64,000 nt of DNA from Bacillota bacterium (GCA_023400985.1 JAEXEN010000011.1:39017-103016), one strand, 5' to 3'. Positions 8,071 to 17,020 are shown, numbered from the stretch's first letter. Notes: generated by a model from the sequence alone, not told the origin. Numbers and translations: made by a program.

Positions 8071-9123
8071 ATGAAGAAACTGTTCGTGCTCGTTCTCACT
8101 CTGGCCATGGTTTTCGCGATTGCAGCGCCTGCGATGGCTGCTTCCTGGGGCGCAAACCCTGTCAACCCCGGCAGCCCGTACGGCGTAAAGGTGACCCTGC
8201 TGCAATATAATACCGATACAGCTGGCAATCCCTACTACACCGCTTATCCCTCCAACCTTGGCGTGGTGGCTAACACCCCCGTGTACTTCCAGATCGACTT
8301 TGTCGTTCCTACCGCTTCCGAACTGGCCTATTACTATCCCAACCCGACGACTGCCGGCTCGCTGACGGGTACGGTCAAGGCGACAAACATCAAGGATACC
8401 ACTGTTATTGCGGAGTACAAGGATGGTGTAGCTGCGCCCGTCCATACAGTGCTTAATGACAACCTCTCGGTTAATCTTTCGGCTCTCGTCAGCGGAACCA
8501 CCGATTCCGTCGCTTATACCGCTATCGTCAGGGGCGTTGTGAAGACCACCGGTGACGCTGTCGTTACCGCTTCCTTAGGCTATACGTCCAGTACCGCCTT
8601 GCCTATCACCAAGACGGTCGGAGGCGTGACCTACACCTTCAATGACCCTACCTCCACCGGCGGCATCATCACCGGCAACAATTCCACCAGCTTGGCGATC
8701 ATATCCTCCGGTTACTTGATGACCAGCATGACGCTGAACGTTGGCAGCACTGCCTATACCGTACAGGCGGGCCCGACGTTCCTGTTCTACGATGGTACCG
8801 GTATCGCGCAGCTCACTGCCGCCTCTGATCCTGGCACCTATGCCGCCGTTCTGGCCGCTTACAATGCTTACACCGGCATCCTCGGTTTCGGCGCCGGTGC
8901 CACCGGCGTTTATTACACCGCGGCCAACATTCTTGCTAACTTCGGTTATACCAACAGGGCTACCGCCAGCGCGGCTTACCGCGCCTACAACACATCCCTC
9001 ATTATTTCGGACAACACTACCGTTCCGAACACCGGTGATAATATGTCCGTAATCGGCTTCGTAATGGTCGGCCTAGCCCTCCTGGCTACCGCCGCCGTCG
9101 CTGTAAAGAAGGTTCGCGCGTAA
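8071..9123 (+). CDS. Cell-wall-anchored surface protein with VPNTG sorting signal
   Basis: A 350-residue secreted protein. The signal peptide is MKKLFVLVLTLAMVFAIAAPAMA, cleaved about residue 24. The body is rich in Thr, Ser, Ala, Tyr and Gly with no family recognised; it looks like beta-rich surface protein sequence. The C-terminus has VPNTGDN, then a hydrophobic stretch (IGFVMVGLALLATAAVAV) and the basic tail KKVRA, the layout of a sortase substrate with a variant LPxTG motif. The start at 8071 is chosen because it opens the signal peptide; AAAGGA lies upstream. It has its own promoter and a long structured leader, and a hairpin terminator follows at 9175. Confidence 0.75.
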   Translation: MKKLFVLVLTLAMVFAIAAPAMAASWGANPVNPGSPYGVKVTLLQYNTDTAGNPYYTAYPSNLGVVANTPVYFQIDFVVPTASELAYYYPNPTTAGSLTGTVKATNIKDTTVIAEYKDGVAAPVHTVLNDNLSVNLSALVSGTTDSVAYTAIVRGVVKTTGDAVVTASLGYTSSTALPITKTVGGVTYTFNDPTSTGGIITGNNSTSLAIISSGYLMTSMTLNVGSTAYTVQAGPTFLFYDGTGIAQLTAASDPGTYAAVLAAYNAYTGILGFGAGATGVYYTAANILANFGYTNRATASAAYRAYNTSLIISDNTTVPNTGDNMSVIGFVMVGLALLATAAVAVKKVRA

Positions 9124-9174
9124 GCCTTTAAATTACAGCTCCCGCAAGGGACCCTATAAGCACGGAGGCACGGA

Positions 9175-9198
9175 GGAGCCGCTTGCAAGAGCGGCTCC
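9175..9198 (+). terminator. Terminator hairpin after surface protein
   Basis: GGAGCCGCT (9175-9183) and AGCGGCTCC (9190-9198) form a 9-bp stem with a 6-base loop. Only two T residues follow, so termination may be partial. Confidence 0.55.
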
Positions 9199-9598
9199 TT
9201 CCCTGTATTAAGCTGCTTTGCAGACGATATTTCCGGCCGTGAAGAGCCATCGACTATTGTTACTTCAAGGTACGGTGGGGTGAGGCCATCCCGCCCCACG
9301 GGGGAAAAGATAACGGGTAGGATGAGACCCTGTAATTTTGGCACGGCGGCATGAACCGCTTTGGCGCTTCGTACCACCTTTCCAAGGAAGAGAATTGCCG
9401 CTCTACATGCTCCCGTATTTTGCAGGACCGGATATGTGATAGCCCGCGGGCATAGCACAAAAAGAATGGTGAAACATCGGAGGTTTTACCGCCGCCTGTC
9501 GATGAGACGAATAATTGTCCCCAAACCTCACATATTTATAGGGAGAAGGAGAACTTGTCCATTTTTTCTCCGAAAAAAGCTTGATTTGGGAGGCGACT
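9199..9598 (+). other. Long untranslated spacer before second surface protein
   Basis: About 400 bases without a supported gene. It holds a GTGGGG...CCCCAC inverted repeat near 9270-9298 and a strong ribosome site (GGGAGG, 9588-9593) for the next gene. No promoter of good quality was recognised. Confidence 0.4.
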
Positions 9599-10807
9599 AT
9601 GAAAGATATTTTTAAAAAAACTTTTATTCTTTTCCTTGTGTGCGCGCTGTTTTTAACGGGAGGCGCGTTGAATGCGGCGTCGGCTTATGGCGGACCTCCG
9701 CAGCCCAAGCAATATAAGGTGTCGTACGAATATAACGTTTCCGGGGTCGACTATGCGGATCGCTCAAAACTTCCCTCGCTGCCCGGCGCCAGCTGGCATA
9801 AGCAAGAGGATAACGTCACCATTGCGGAAAAAAAGACGAGTGACAAATACATTTTCGAAGGGTGGTTCACCGACGACGTTAGGAACCTTTCGCCTGATGC
9901 GGCCAGCTTTACTATGCCCGGTAAGGACGTTAAATTTACGGGGAAATGGATTAAGGGCTATACCGCAACCTACATTTTCGATGGCCCGGCACCTTTTAAT
10001 GTACCCCTCAAATCCCAACTGTATAAAAGCGGCCAAACGATAGAACTACCTACCATAACCGCTCCGACCGGTTACAGCTTCGACGGCTGGTATCGACAGG
10101 GGGGAGGAAATGACAAGATCACCTCTTATAAATTCAGAGATCACAACGTTACCTTCGTGGGACACTGGACGAAAGAGAACGTGCCAACGACTTATTCGGT
10201 AAGCTATATATTCACAAACGAACCGTTCCCCGAGGATGGGCTTACTTTAGAGGCCCCTCACGATTATGCGCCGAATGAGCTTGTTAGCATAGCGTCAACG
10301 CCGGTTTTTTCGGGCTATTCATTTACACCGTGGATACCGGACCAAACCCTCGAAATCACGGAGGGGCAATTTTCGATGCCCGAGAGCGGTGTGGTCTTCA
10401 GCTGTACTTGGTCGAGGGTAGAGCCCGATCCCGAACCCACACCGTCGCGTGAGCCCTTCTATATCGTGAATTATGTTTACAACGGCGTCGTGCCCGTGGG
10501 TGCGCCCGCTCTGCCCGCCGTGAACTATTATTACTGGGGCACCACCGCTCATGTAGCGCCCGTGCCTCAGCTTATGGGCTATGTGTTCAGCGGTTGGACG
10601 ACGACGAACGTAAACGTCGTAAACGGCACGTTCACGGTTCCGCAAAATAGCGTAACCTTCACCGGAACATGGGTGGTGGCAACGACTGCAGGCGTCCCCA
10701 ACACCGGTGGAGAACCGATGGCGCTCGTTCCCGCGATGCTCTTGCTTTCGGGACTCGCGCTTATGGCGGTGACGCTTAGGCGCAAAGCGAGAAAGAACGA
10801 GAAGTAA
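9599..10807 (+). CDS. Surface protein with four InlB-type (Listeria-Bacteroides) repeats and VPNTG signal
   Basis: A 402-residue secreted protein. A signal peptide covers about residues 1-30 (hydrophobic FILFLVCALFLTGGA). Four repeats of roughly 70-80 residues follow, each ending in the pattern GY.F.GW...FTMP...V.F.G.W: for example YIFEGWFTDD...VKFTGKW, YSFDGWYRQG...VTFVGHW, and YVFSGWTTTN...VTFTGTW. These are InlB B-repeat/List_Bact domains, beta-grasp-like modules of bacterial surface adhesins. The end is VPNTGGE, a hydrophobic helix and the tail RRKARKNEK, again a sortase sorting signal. The start at 9599 is preferred over one 18 bases upstream because GGGAGG lies before it and the signal peptide begins there. 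Confidence 0.88.
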   Translation: MKDIFKKTFILFLVCALFLTGGALNAASAYGGPPQPKQYKVSYEYNVSGVDYADRSKLPSLPGASWHKQEDNVTIAEKKTSDKYIFEGWFTDDVRNLSPDAASFTMPGKDVKFTGKWIKGYTATYIFDGPAPFNVPLKSQLYKSGQTIELPTITAPTGYSFDGWYRQGGGNDKITSYKFRDHNVTFVGHWTKENVPTTYSVSYIFTNEPFPEDGLTLEAPHDYAPNELVSIASTPVFSGYSFTPWIPDQTLEITEGQFSMPESGVVFSCTWSRVEPDPEPTPSREPFYIVNYVYNGVVPVGAPALPAVNYYYWGTTAHVAPVPQLMGYVFSGWTTTNVNVVNGTFTVPQNSVTFTGTWVVATTAGVPNTGGEPMALVPAMLLLSGLALMAVTLRRKARKNEK

Positions 10808-10820
10808 ACGATAAAATAGT

Positions 10821-10850
10821 GAGGGGCCCGTCGCGTGCTACGGGCCCCTC
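10821..10850. terminator. Bidirectional terminator between convergent genes
   Basis: GAGGGGCCCGT (10821-10831) pairs with ACGGGCCCCTC (10840-10850), an 11-bp GC-rich stem with an 8-base loop. It lies between the InlB-repeat gene and the convergent ABC-F gene. Confidence 0.75.
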
Positions 10851-10855
10851 GTTAT

Positions 10856-12316
10856 TTACATATCCAAAACCTTCGTCGCCACGTTTTCCACAAACGCCCT
10901 GTCGTGTTCCACAAAGAGCATCGTGGGCTTGTGTTCTAGAAGAAGCTCTTCGATCTGGATGCGCGAGAGCACATCCACATAGTTGAGGGGTTCGTCCCAA
11001 ACGTAGAGATGCGTTTTCTCGCAAAGGCTTTTCGCGATGAGCGTTTTCTTTTTCTGCCCGGCCGAGAAATCCCGCATATCCTTTTCGAACTGCTCGCGCG
11101 AAAAATCGAGCTTGCGCAAGATGGCCTTGAACAGGCTTTCATCTATGCGGCTTTCCTTTGCGAAGCCTTTGAGGGAACCCTTTAAAAAGCTTGTATCCTG
11201 CGGCACGTAGGAGAGCAGGAGCCCGCTGCCCACACGAAGCTCGCCGGTATGCGGAATGCTTTCGCCTAAAATGAGTTTCAGAAGGCTACTTTTGCCGCTG
11301 CCGTTTTTGCCGCATACGGCTACTCTGTCGCCGCGCGAGACGGTGAAGCTCATGTTTTGAAACACCGTCTTTTTTTCGTAAGCACAGCTAAGCTCCGCGA
11401 CGGAGAGAAGCGTATCCTTAAAGTAGGGGATCGGCCGCACGGCGAGGCTGTCGGCGCGTTCAATGTTTTTCAAAAGCTTCGATTTTTCCTCCGCGGCCCG
11501 TTCGACGCGGCTTTGCGTCGCCTTGGAGCGCTGCATCATCCTGGCGGCCTGGTGGCCTATATAGCCGCTGTCGAGAGCGCCTTTCTTGCCGCGCTCCACC
11601 TTATCCGACCAAAGGGCTGCGCGCTTTGCCGCCTCGTTGAGGCGGTCGATGTCCTTTTTGAGCGTTTCGTTTTGCGAAAGCTCAAAGCTGTCGCGAAGCT
11701 CCCTGTTGTGCTGCCATGTGGAAAAATTGCCCTTTTGCACCTCGATATTCGCCTTGTTGATGCTTAAAACATGGTCCACGCAGCCGTCCAGGAAATTCCT
11801 GTCGTGCGAAACGAGCAGGAAACCCTTTTTCGTGTTGAGCCAATCCGCAAGGAGCGCGCGTCCGCGCATGTCGAGGTGGTTGGTGGGCTCGTCGATGAGG
11901 AGGAAATTGTTTTCTCTTTGGAAGAGCGCAGCCAAAAGCACCTTGGTGCGCTCGCCCATGCTGAGCGTTTCAAACGGCCTTTCAAGCACGCTCAGATCAA
12001 CATCGAGAAGCGTCAGCTCGCGTTCGATGCGCCATTCCAAAAGCTCGGGGCATAGTTCGCGGAGCATGCCGAGCGTCATGCGGGAAGGACCGTTTACCTC
12101 AAACGGGAAATAGGAAAAAACGGCTGGCGAGCTTATCTGTCCGCGATATTCATGAAGCCCCATGAGGAGCTTTAAAAACGTGGTCTTGCCGCGCCCGTTG
12201 CGGCCGATGAAGCCGAGCTTCCAATCGGTATCGAAGCGGAAGGACGCGTTTTCAAAAATATTGTCAAAGCTGCCTTCATATGCAAATGTAAGATTGTTTA
12301 CGCTGATCTGCGCCAT
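10856..12316 (-). CDS. ABC-F family ATPase, Lsa/Vga-type ribosomal protection protein
   Basis: A 486-residue protein with two ABC ATPase domains and no membrane segment. Domain 1 has Walker A GRNGRGKTT, signature LSMGERTK and Walker B FLLIDEPTNHLDM. Domain 2 has Walker A GKNGSGKSS, signature FSAGQKKK and a degenerate Walker B LYVWDEPLNYVDV. A charged linker of about 80 residues (ERGKKGALDSGYIGHQAARM) separates them. This is the layout and length of antibiotic-resistance ABC-F proteins of the Lsa group, which bind the ribosomal E site and displace lincosamides, streptogramin A and pleuromutilins. Resistance itself is inferred. The leader with a short peptide and a terminator (12340-12475) supports drug-inducible control. 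Confidence 0.85.
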   Translation of the reverse strand: MAQISVNNLTFAYEGSFDNIFENASFRFDTDWKLGFIGRNGRGKTTFLKLLMGLHEYRGQISSPAVFSYFPFEVNGPSRMTLGMLRELCPELLEWRIERELTLLDVDLSVLERPFETLSMGERTKVLLAALFQRENNFLLIDEPTNHLDMRGRALLADWLNTKKGFLLVSHDRNFLDGCVDHVLSINKANIEVQKGNFSTWQHNRELRDSFELSQNETLKKDIDRLNEAAKRAALWSDKVERGKKGALDSGYIGHQAARMMQRSKATQSRVERAAEEKSKLLKNIERADSLAVRPIPYFKDTLLSVAELSCAYEKKTVFQNMSFTVSRGDRVAVCGKNGSGKSSLLKLILGESIPHTGELRVGSGLLLSYVPQDTSFLKGSLKGFAKESRIDESLFKAILRKLDFSREQFEKDMRDFSAGQKKKTLIAKSLCEKTHLYVWDEPLNYVDVLSRIQIEELLLEHKPTMLFVEHDRAFVENVATKVLDM

Positions 12317-12339
12317 GCTTTTCCTCCTTCAAAAAACAA

Positions 12340-12366
12340 GCGCCGCGGGAAACTGTCCCGCGGCGC
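12340..12366 (-). terminator. Attenuator hairpin just before the ABC-F gene
   Basis: On the minus strand GCGCCGCGGGA and TCCCGCGGCGC pair and are followed by TTGTTTTTT, a textbook intrinsic terminator. It lies between a short leader peptide and the AAGGAGG ribosome site of the ABC-F gene, so it must be bypassed for expression. Upstream bases such as CGTTGC...GCAACG offer alternative pairings. Confidence 0.75.
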
Positions 12367-12457
12367 ACGGCCGTTGCAATTTTCCGTGGCGGACGGCAAC
12401 GCGCATGCATATTAAAGCGAAAACTTCAAACACATATTCCCCGTCCGATTTTTGTTT

Positions 12458-12475
12458 TTAAAAAAGCAGAAACAT
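12458..12475 (-). CDS. Putative leader peptide MFLLF of the ABC-F attenuator
   Basis: An AAGGAG site followed 7 bases later by ATG opens a 5-codon frame, MFLLF, then TAA. It lies about 90 bases upstream of the attenuator terminator on the same strand. Short hydrophobic leader peptides on which drug-bound ribosomes stall are known to control ABC-F and Erm genes. A TTGACA box at 12531-12536 (minus strand) could be the -35 of its promoter, although the -10 17 bases away is poor. Confidence 0.5.
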   Translation of the reverse strand: MFLLF

Positions 12476-12596
12476 CACAATACTCCTTAAATGAAATCCT
12501 ATAATTTACGATAACCGCCCGGAAGCGGTTTGTCAAGCCGCAAACGAAAAACCTTGTAAAGGAGCGGTAAATAAATAGAATATAGGTGAGCAAACC

Positions 12597-12626
12597 TTGC
12601 GGATAGGCTGGCAAATATTGTATAAT
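12597..12626 (+). promoter_or_regulatory. Promoter of diguanylate cyclase gene
   Basis: TTGCGG at 12597-12602 and a consensus TATAAT at 12621-12626 are separated by 18 bases. The gene starts at 12674. Confidence 0.6.
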
Positions 12627-12673
12627 CTGAGGACCACCAAAACATAACAGAAAGCCGGAAAGGGGGAGTCGGC

Positions 12674-14581
12674 GTGTCTGATAGGCAAAAGCTTGCGCTG
12701 GTTTTGAATACGCTGGCGATCGCTCTGGTGCTTCTGTTCATCTTTTTGGCCGTAAAGGATTTTCTCAGCTACACAAAGAGCAATGTGGAGGAGGAAGCCT
12801 CCTACCACATGGAGCTTATCGCGTCCAACCGTGTGGACCGCGTGACTTCCGCGGTGGCAGCGCTCGAAGGGGACGCTCTTCTAGTGGCCGATATGGTTTC
12901 TCAAAACGGCGGTATCGATACGGCGCAGGAAGATTATTTCCGCCTGCTCTTTAAAAACGGCGCCTTTTATGAAATCGGCGTGGCGGGCCCGGACGGCGGC
13001 GTTCTTTCCGTCTGCGGCGGCAGTACGGACGTAGGTGAAGAGGCATGGTTTGAGAATGCGCTCAACGGCAGACGCGGCGTTTATGTGAGCGACGGCGAGG
13101 CCCGGCTTACCGTGTATGCGCCTATTTATAAAGGCAGCCACGTGGAGGGCATATTTTTCGGACGCTATAACGCGGCGGGTTTCACCGCCGGCAGGAGGGG
13201 AAAGCTCGGCGATCAGGATGTGCTGTTTTTCCTTGTAAGGTCAAACGGCGCTTTTCTTTACGTCCCAAGTGGGCAAAACCTGTTTGATGTTAGCAATACT
13301 TCCATCAAACGCGGCTTTTTTACGGCGCTTGAAAGCGCCGCATATCCGGGCGGCGGCTCGGCTGTTTCCGTGGAGGACGCTCTTATTGAGGGCGTAGACG
13401 GGAGCTTCCGCATAAAAACGCAAACGCAGGACGCGTATGCGTACTATATGCCGGTAGGACTAGACGACTGGTACGCGCTTGTCACGGTGGACTACGCGGC
13501 GCTGAGCAGCCAAAACGCGGAGCTCGGGCGTATGGCCGTGGAGCTTCTGGCAAAGGTCCTGTTCGCGCTTTTTGTGGCGACGCTCATCGTGATGTTCTAT
13601 TCGTGGGCCTCCAGACAGGCGGCGATCAAATCCGCCGACCGCATGAATGCTATGGCAAATTCCATCCCCTGCGGCGTGCAGCAGTTTGAGCCCTTGGGCA
13701 ACATGGCGTTCCGCTACGTAAGCGACGGCTTTTTCCAGATGTGGGGCTACGGCGAGGATGAGCTGAAAAACGTGTTTTCCAACAGTTTTCTCTCCGTGAT
13801 CCATCTCGACGACAGGGCCCAGGTGGAGGCGCTTATCCGCGGCAACCGCGATACGGAAACGCCTCTGGAGCTTAAATATCGCATCGTCACCAAAGGCGGG
13901 CGCGTCGTTTGGATATTGAACCGCGCCACGCTCTGCGAGGACGGGGATGGCGGCACCTATTATCAATGCGTATGCGTGGATATCACGCGGCTCAAGCAGG
14001 TGGAGCAAAACCTTGTCTCCAAGGCGCAGATCGATCAACTTACGGGCCTTTATAACCGCGAGGCGGCGCGCATGCTCATCCGCGAGTTCTTCGGCGACGC
14101 CTCCAGCCGCTATGGCAATCACGCGTTTTTCATGCTGGATATGGACGGCTTCAAAAAGCATAACGACACCTACGGCCACGTGGAGGGCGACAGGCTTTTG
14201 TGCCGCATCGCGGGCATACTCCGCTCCACGTTCCGCGGCACGGATATCATCTGCCGCCTCGCGGGCGACGAGTTTGTGGTGTTCATGAAAAGCGCGGAAT
14301 CGCGCGAGGTGATCTCAGAAAAGGCGCAAAGCGTATTAAGGAACGTTTCGGAGCTTCAAAATTCCGAAGATACGCGCGCGCCCTCCGTGAGCATCAGCAT
14401 CGGCATATCGCTCGCCCCGCAGGACGGCGGCAGCTTCGAGGAGCTTTATAAGAAGGCGGACGAGGCGCTTTATGCCGCCAAGCGCAGCGGCAAAAGCAGG
14501 GTCGTATTCTCCGATGCCATGCCCGTGTTTGCGGAGCAGGGCCTGTTTGATGATAAGAGCCTATTTGATGATTTGGACTGA
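12674..14581 (+). CDS. Membrane diguanylate cyclase: Cache sensor, PAS, GGDEF
   Basis: A 635-residue protein. Transmembrane helix 1 (about 12-32) and helix 2 (about 293-315, VLFALFVATLIVMFYSW) bracket an extracytoplasmic region of about 260 residues resembling a Cache ligand sensor. A PAS domain (about 325-445, ending CVCVDITRLKQVEQNL) precedes a C-terminal GGDEF domain (from DQLTGLYNREAARML). The active-site loop is RLAGDEFVVF, an AGDEF variant that is usually still active. RGTD five residues before it matches the RxxD inhibitory I-site. It should make cyclic di-GMP from two GTP in response to an outside signal. The start is GTG, with GGGGG upstream. Confidence 0.88.
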   Translation: MSDRQKLALVLNTLAIALVLLFIFLAVKDFLSYTKSNVEEEASYHMELIASNRVDRVTSAVAALEGDALLVADMVSQNGGIDTAQEDYFRLLFKNGAFYEIGVAGPDGGVLSVCGGSTDVGEEAWFENALNGRRGVYVSDGEARLTVYAPIYKGSHVEGIFFGRYNAAGFTAGRRGKLGDQDVLFFLVRSNGAFLYVPSGQNLFDVSNTSIKRGFFTALESAAYPGGGSAVSVEDALIEGVDGSFRIKTQTQDAYAYYMPVGLDDWYALVTVDYAALSSQNAELGRMAVELLAKVLFALFVATLIVMFYSWASRQAAIKSADRMNAMANSIPCGVQQFEPLGNMAFRYVSDGFFQMWGYGEDELKNVFSNSFLSVIHLDDRAQVEALIRGNRDTETPLELKYRIVTKGGRVVWILNRATLCEDGDGGTYYQCVCVDITRLKQVEQNLVSKAQIDQLTGLYNREAARMLIREFFGDASSRYGNHAFFMLDMDGFKKHNDTYGHVEGDRLLCRIAGILRSTFRGTDIICRLAGDEFVVFMKSAESREVISEKAQSVLRNVSELQNSEDTRAPSVSISIGISLAPQDGGSFEELYKKADEALYAAKRSGKSRVVFSDAMPVFAEQGLFDDKSLFDDLD

Positions 14582-14597
14582 TAGCGCCTTCGGCTTT

Positions 14598-14625
14598 CAA
14601 AATAGTGACCTTCGTCACTATTTTG
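14598..14625 (+). terminator. Terminator-type hairpin after diguanylate cyclase gene
   Basis: CAAAATAGTGAC (14598-14609) and GTCACTATTTTG (14614-14625) form a perfect 12-bp stem with a CTTC loop. A second hairpin with CATGCTTTACC/GGTAAAGCATG arms follows (about 14632-14676). Confidence 0.65.
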
Positions 14626-14677
14626 AGGTTGCATGCTTTACCTAAAATGCTTCGCATTTCCGGGCGGTAAAGCATGA

Positions 14678-14830
14678 AAGGTGCGAAAGCCTACGGCTTT
14701 CATCCGTTTCGGCACGCTTGGCCCACGCGAGGCCGTAGGTCTCGTCCCGAAGGGCTCCGGCTTTGCCGGACGAGTACATGCCGCCGAAGCGGGAAGGAAG
14801 TTAAGGAGTGCGCTCCTTGACAATCCCTTG
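14678..14830 (-). repeat. Dispersed intergenic repeat, copy A
   Basis: Inverse-orientation copy of the repeat seen best at 39085-39335. It carries CATCCGTTTCGGCACGC, CTCCGGCTTTGCCGGACGAG and CATGCCGCCGAAGC in that order. It matches copy B (18058-18225) over most of its length. It lies between the convergent ends of the diguanylate cyclase and TIM-barrel genes. Confidence 0.75.
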
Positions 14831-14887
14831 GTTTTTGATAACTTGAAGGCGGCGTGCGCCGCCTTTTTTATGCTCAAATATCTTCGT

Positions 14888-15586
14888 TTATTCGATGTTC
14901 GATTTATACGGTTCGCCGTTGCGGTAGTCGTCCATGATGCGGCTCAATATCTCCGCCGTGGTGGGCGGCGTCCATGTGATGGCGTTCGCGCCGGCCGTGA
15001 TGGTGGCGAGGATTGTCTCTTCATTTGGGCCACCGGTGGCGATGATGGCCACGCGCGGGAAGCGCTTTCTTATGGAAGCCACGATCTCGGGCGTTTTTGC
15101 GGCTGCCGATACGTTGAAGATCTTCGCGCCCGCCTCTATGCGCGCTTCGATGTCTTCCTCCTGGGATACCACGGTGACGACTACGGGAATGTCGATGCGG
15201 GCTTTGAGCTCGCGCAAGGTATCGTTGCTCGTGGGCGCGTTTACCACGATGCCCATCGCACCCTGAAACTCCGCATGCAGCGCCAGGTCCACCACGCGCA
15301 TGCCTTGCGTGAGACCTCCGCCCACGCCTGCGAACACGGGGCACTCGGCGGCCTGCACGATGGCTTGCGTGATCATCGGCTGCGGGGTAAAGGGATAAAC
15401 GGCGATCACAGCGTCGGCGTTGCAGTTCCTTATGATGGCGACGTCGGTGGTGAACACCAGAGACTTAATGCGTTTGCCGAAAATGCGTATGCCGGAGCAT
15501 TCGCGTATGCAGCCCGGCACATTGAGCATCACCTTGCGCAGATGCCCCTGGAACTCCGGCATTTCGCGGTGACCCGCCTCGTTCAT
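14888..15586 (-). CDS. TIM-barrel protein of unknown function
   Basis: A 232-residue cytoplasmic protein with repeating beta/alpha units: DAVIAVYPFTP, PVFAGVGGGLTQG, GIVVNAPTSNDTL, PVVVTVVSQEEDIEARIEAG, RVAIIATGGPNEETILATI, GANAITWTPPTTAEI. The GVGGG and ATGGPNEET segments look like phosphate-binding turns of the IMP dehydrogenase/NanE/ribulose-phosphate barrel superfamily, but no catalytic motif identifies the reaction. Conserved relatives in Clostridia are usually annotated only as hydrolase or hypothetical. The start at 15586 has GGGGGG upstream (minus strand). No operon partner is present. Confidence 0.6.
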   Translation of the reverse strand: MNEAGHREMPEFQGHLRKVMLNVPGCIRECSGIRIFGKRIKSLVFTTDVAIIRNCNADAVIAVYPFTPQPMITQAIVQAAECPVFAGVGGGLTQGMRVVDLALHAEFQGAMGIVVNAPTSNDTLRELKARIDIPVVVTVVSQEEDIEARIEAGAKIFNVSAAAKTPEIVASIRKRFPRVAIIATGGPNEETILATITAGANAITWTPPTTAEILSRIMDDYRNGEPYKSNIE

Positions 15587-15744
15587 GTTTAGCCCCCCTC
15601 TGTTGTATTGTACCTATTTTAAGGGAAACGAACGCCAAAACCAAAGAAATTTTTTGTGACAATATCGTTAAATGATCGGCATCGGGAGGGCATGCGAAAA
15701 AACAGGGCTTGCGGATGGCCCTGATTTATGCGCAAAATAGCTTT

Positions 15745-16065
15745 ATGAACCAAACTGAGAAAAGCTTCCCCCAGCAGGTCTACGCGCTCGTAGAACGCAT
15801 ACCGGAGGGCAAAGTGATGACCTATGGGCAGATCGCGCTCAAATTGGGCAGCCCGCGCGCCGCGCGCATCGTGGGCGGCGCGATGAGCCGTGCGCCCGAA
15901 GGCCTTCCCTGCCACAGGGTATTGAACCGCCTAGGCGAACTCTCGCCGCCGGAGGTATTCGGCCCCCAAGTGCAAAGGGAGCGCCTGGAAAGGGAAGGCG
16001 TAACGTTCTTAAAAAACGGGCGGGTGGATTTATCGCGCTGCCTGTGGGATGGGGAGACGGTATAG
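15745..16065 (+). CDS. MGMT-like DNA alkyltransferase domain protein
   Basis: A 106-residue protein equal to the DNA-binding/methyl-acceptor domain of O6-alkylguanine-DNA alkyltransferases: KVMTYGQIALKLGSPRAARI, then GLPCHRVLNRLGELSP. The active-site PCHRV cysteine is kept, unlike Atl1-type ATL proteins where it is Trp or Ala. The N-terminal ribonuclease-like domain of full Ada/Ogt is absent. It may repair alkylated guanine or flag it for excision repair. The start is uncertain because no good ribosome site is visible; an in-frame ATG at 15709 (also with no good site) is the alternative. Confidence 0.8.
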   Translation: MNQTEKSFPQQVYALVERIPEGKVMTYGQIALKLGSPRAARIVGGAMSRAPEGLPCHRVLNRLGELSPPEVFGPQVQRERLEREGVTFLKNGRVDLSRCLWDGETV

Positions 16066-16106
16066 AAGAAGGGGAAGAACTGCCGAACCAAATTTGGCCG
16101 TATGCA

Positions 16107-16871
16107 TCATTTGCCTGCAACGACCGTAAATTCGGCCGGGAGCTTTTTATCCTCGAAATTGGGATGTTCGATAAATTCCTTGACCGTAAACCCCGCGCGG
16201 ATTACGGCATTGATGATTTCGCTGATCGTATAGTATCGCAGGGAACATTTGGGGAACAGCGCCTGTTCATCCGGCTCAAAAAAGCTTTGATAGGCAACGT
16301 CACCGTTGTGTATTCTGGAATCAAAATAATCGCCGCCGGTCGACCGGTATACGCTCATCATGCACGAGCCCGACGGGTTGATTTTTCGGAACGGATGAAA
16401 ATCGCTGAGGATCAGTTGTCCGCCTTGCTTTGTAATTCTATATAACGCATTCGTAAAAGCATTTAAATCGGAAAAATAGTGCAGAATACCGCCCTCGGCA
16501 GATACGATGTCGAATAAATTTCCGAATTGCGCGAGATTGATTTCGCAAAAGTCGCCGACGACATATTGAATTTTTACGCTCGCTTCTTTTGCAAGCTCCA
16601 ATGCGTACCGCCTGTTTTCCTCCGATATATTGAACACGGTCACATCGGCGCCCAGCAAAGCCAGCGGTACGGCAATCCTCCCGTTTGAGCCGCACGGATT
16701 GGCGATTGTTAAACCGCAAATATCTTTAAAATATGCGTGATGATATCGTAGACGGACGTTGGGGTCCTTTTTCAGATAGACGGCATTCTTGCTTGGGCTT
16801 GCTTGGCGATTCCAAAATTCATATGCTCTGTATTCCCATGCGGTCTTATTTGTTTGAGCCTATTTTCTCAT
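16107..16871 (-). pseudogene. SAM-dependent methyltransferase, start region disrupted
   Basis: The conserved body reads without interruption to the stop at 16107: SAM motif I ANPCGSNGRIAVPLALLGAD, then VTVFNISEENRRYALEL, IVSAEGGILHYFSDLNAF and LILSDFHPFRKI, a class I methyltransferase of unknown substrate. The frame is open upstream through TAWEYRAYEFWNRQ, which is family-like, but has no start codon. An ATG at 16871 with an ideal GGGAGG site meets TAG three codons later. The bases after it would read IGSNK in another frame, so small indels probably broke the N-terminus. Translation from an internal TTG near 16658 would lack the SAM motif. The base composition is lower in GC than its neighbours. 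Confidence 0.6.
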
Positions 16872-17020
16872 TACGTGACCTCCCGCATGTTAAACTTTTG
16901 ATCTCGTATTTTATATTGCTGCGTTTCTTTTTACAAAGAATAGCAAAACAACAGACGTGTCGCAACAGTTCTTTGATGCGACACGTCCGTTATCAAACAG
17001 GTACTTTAAAAATTTGATGT

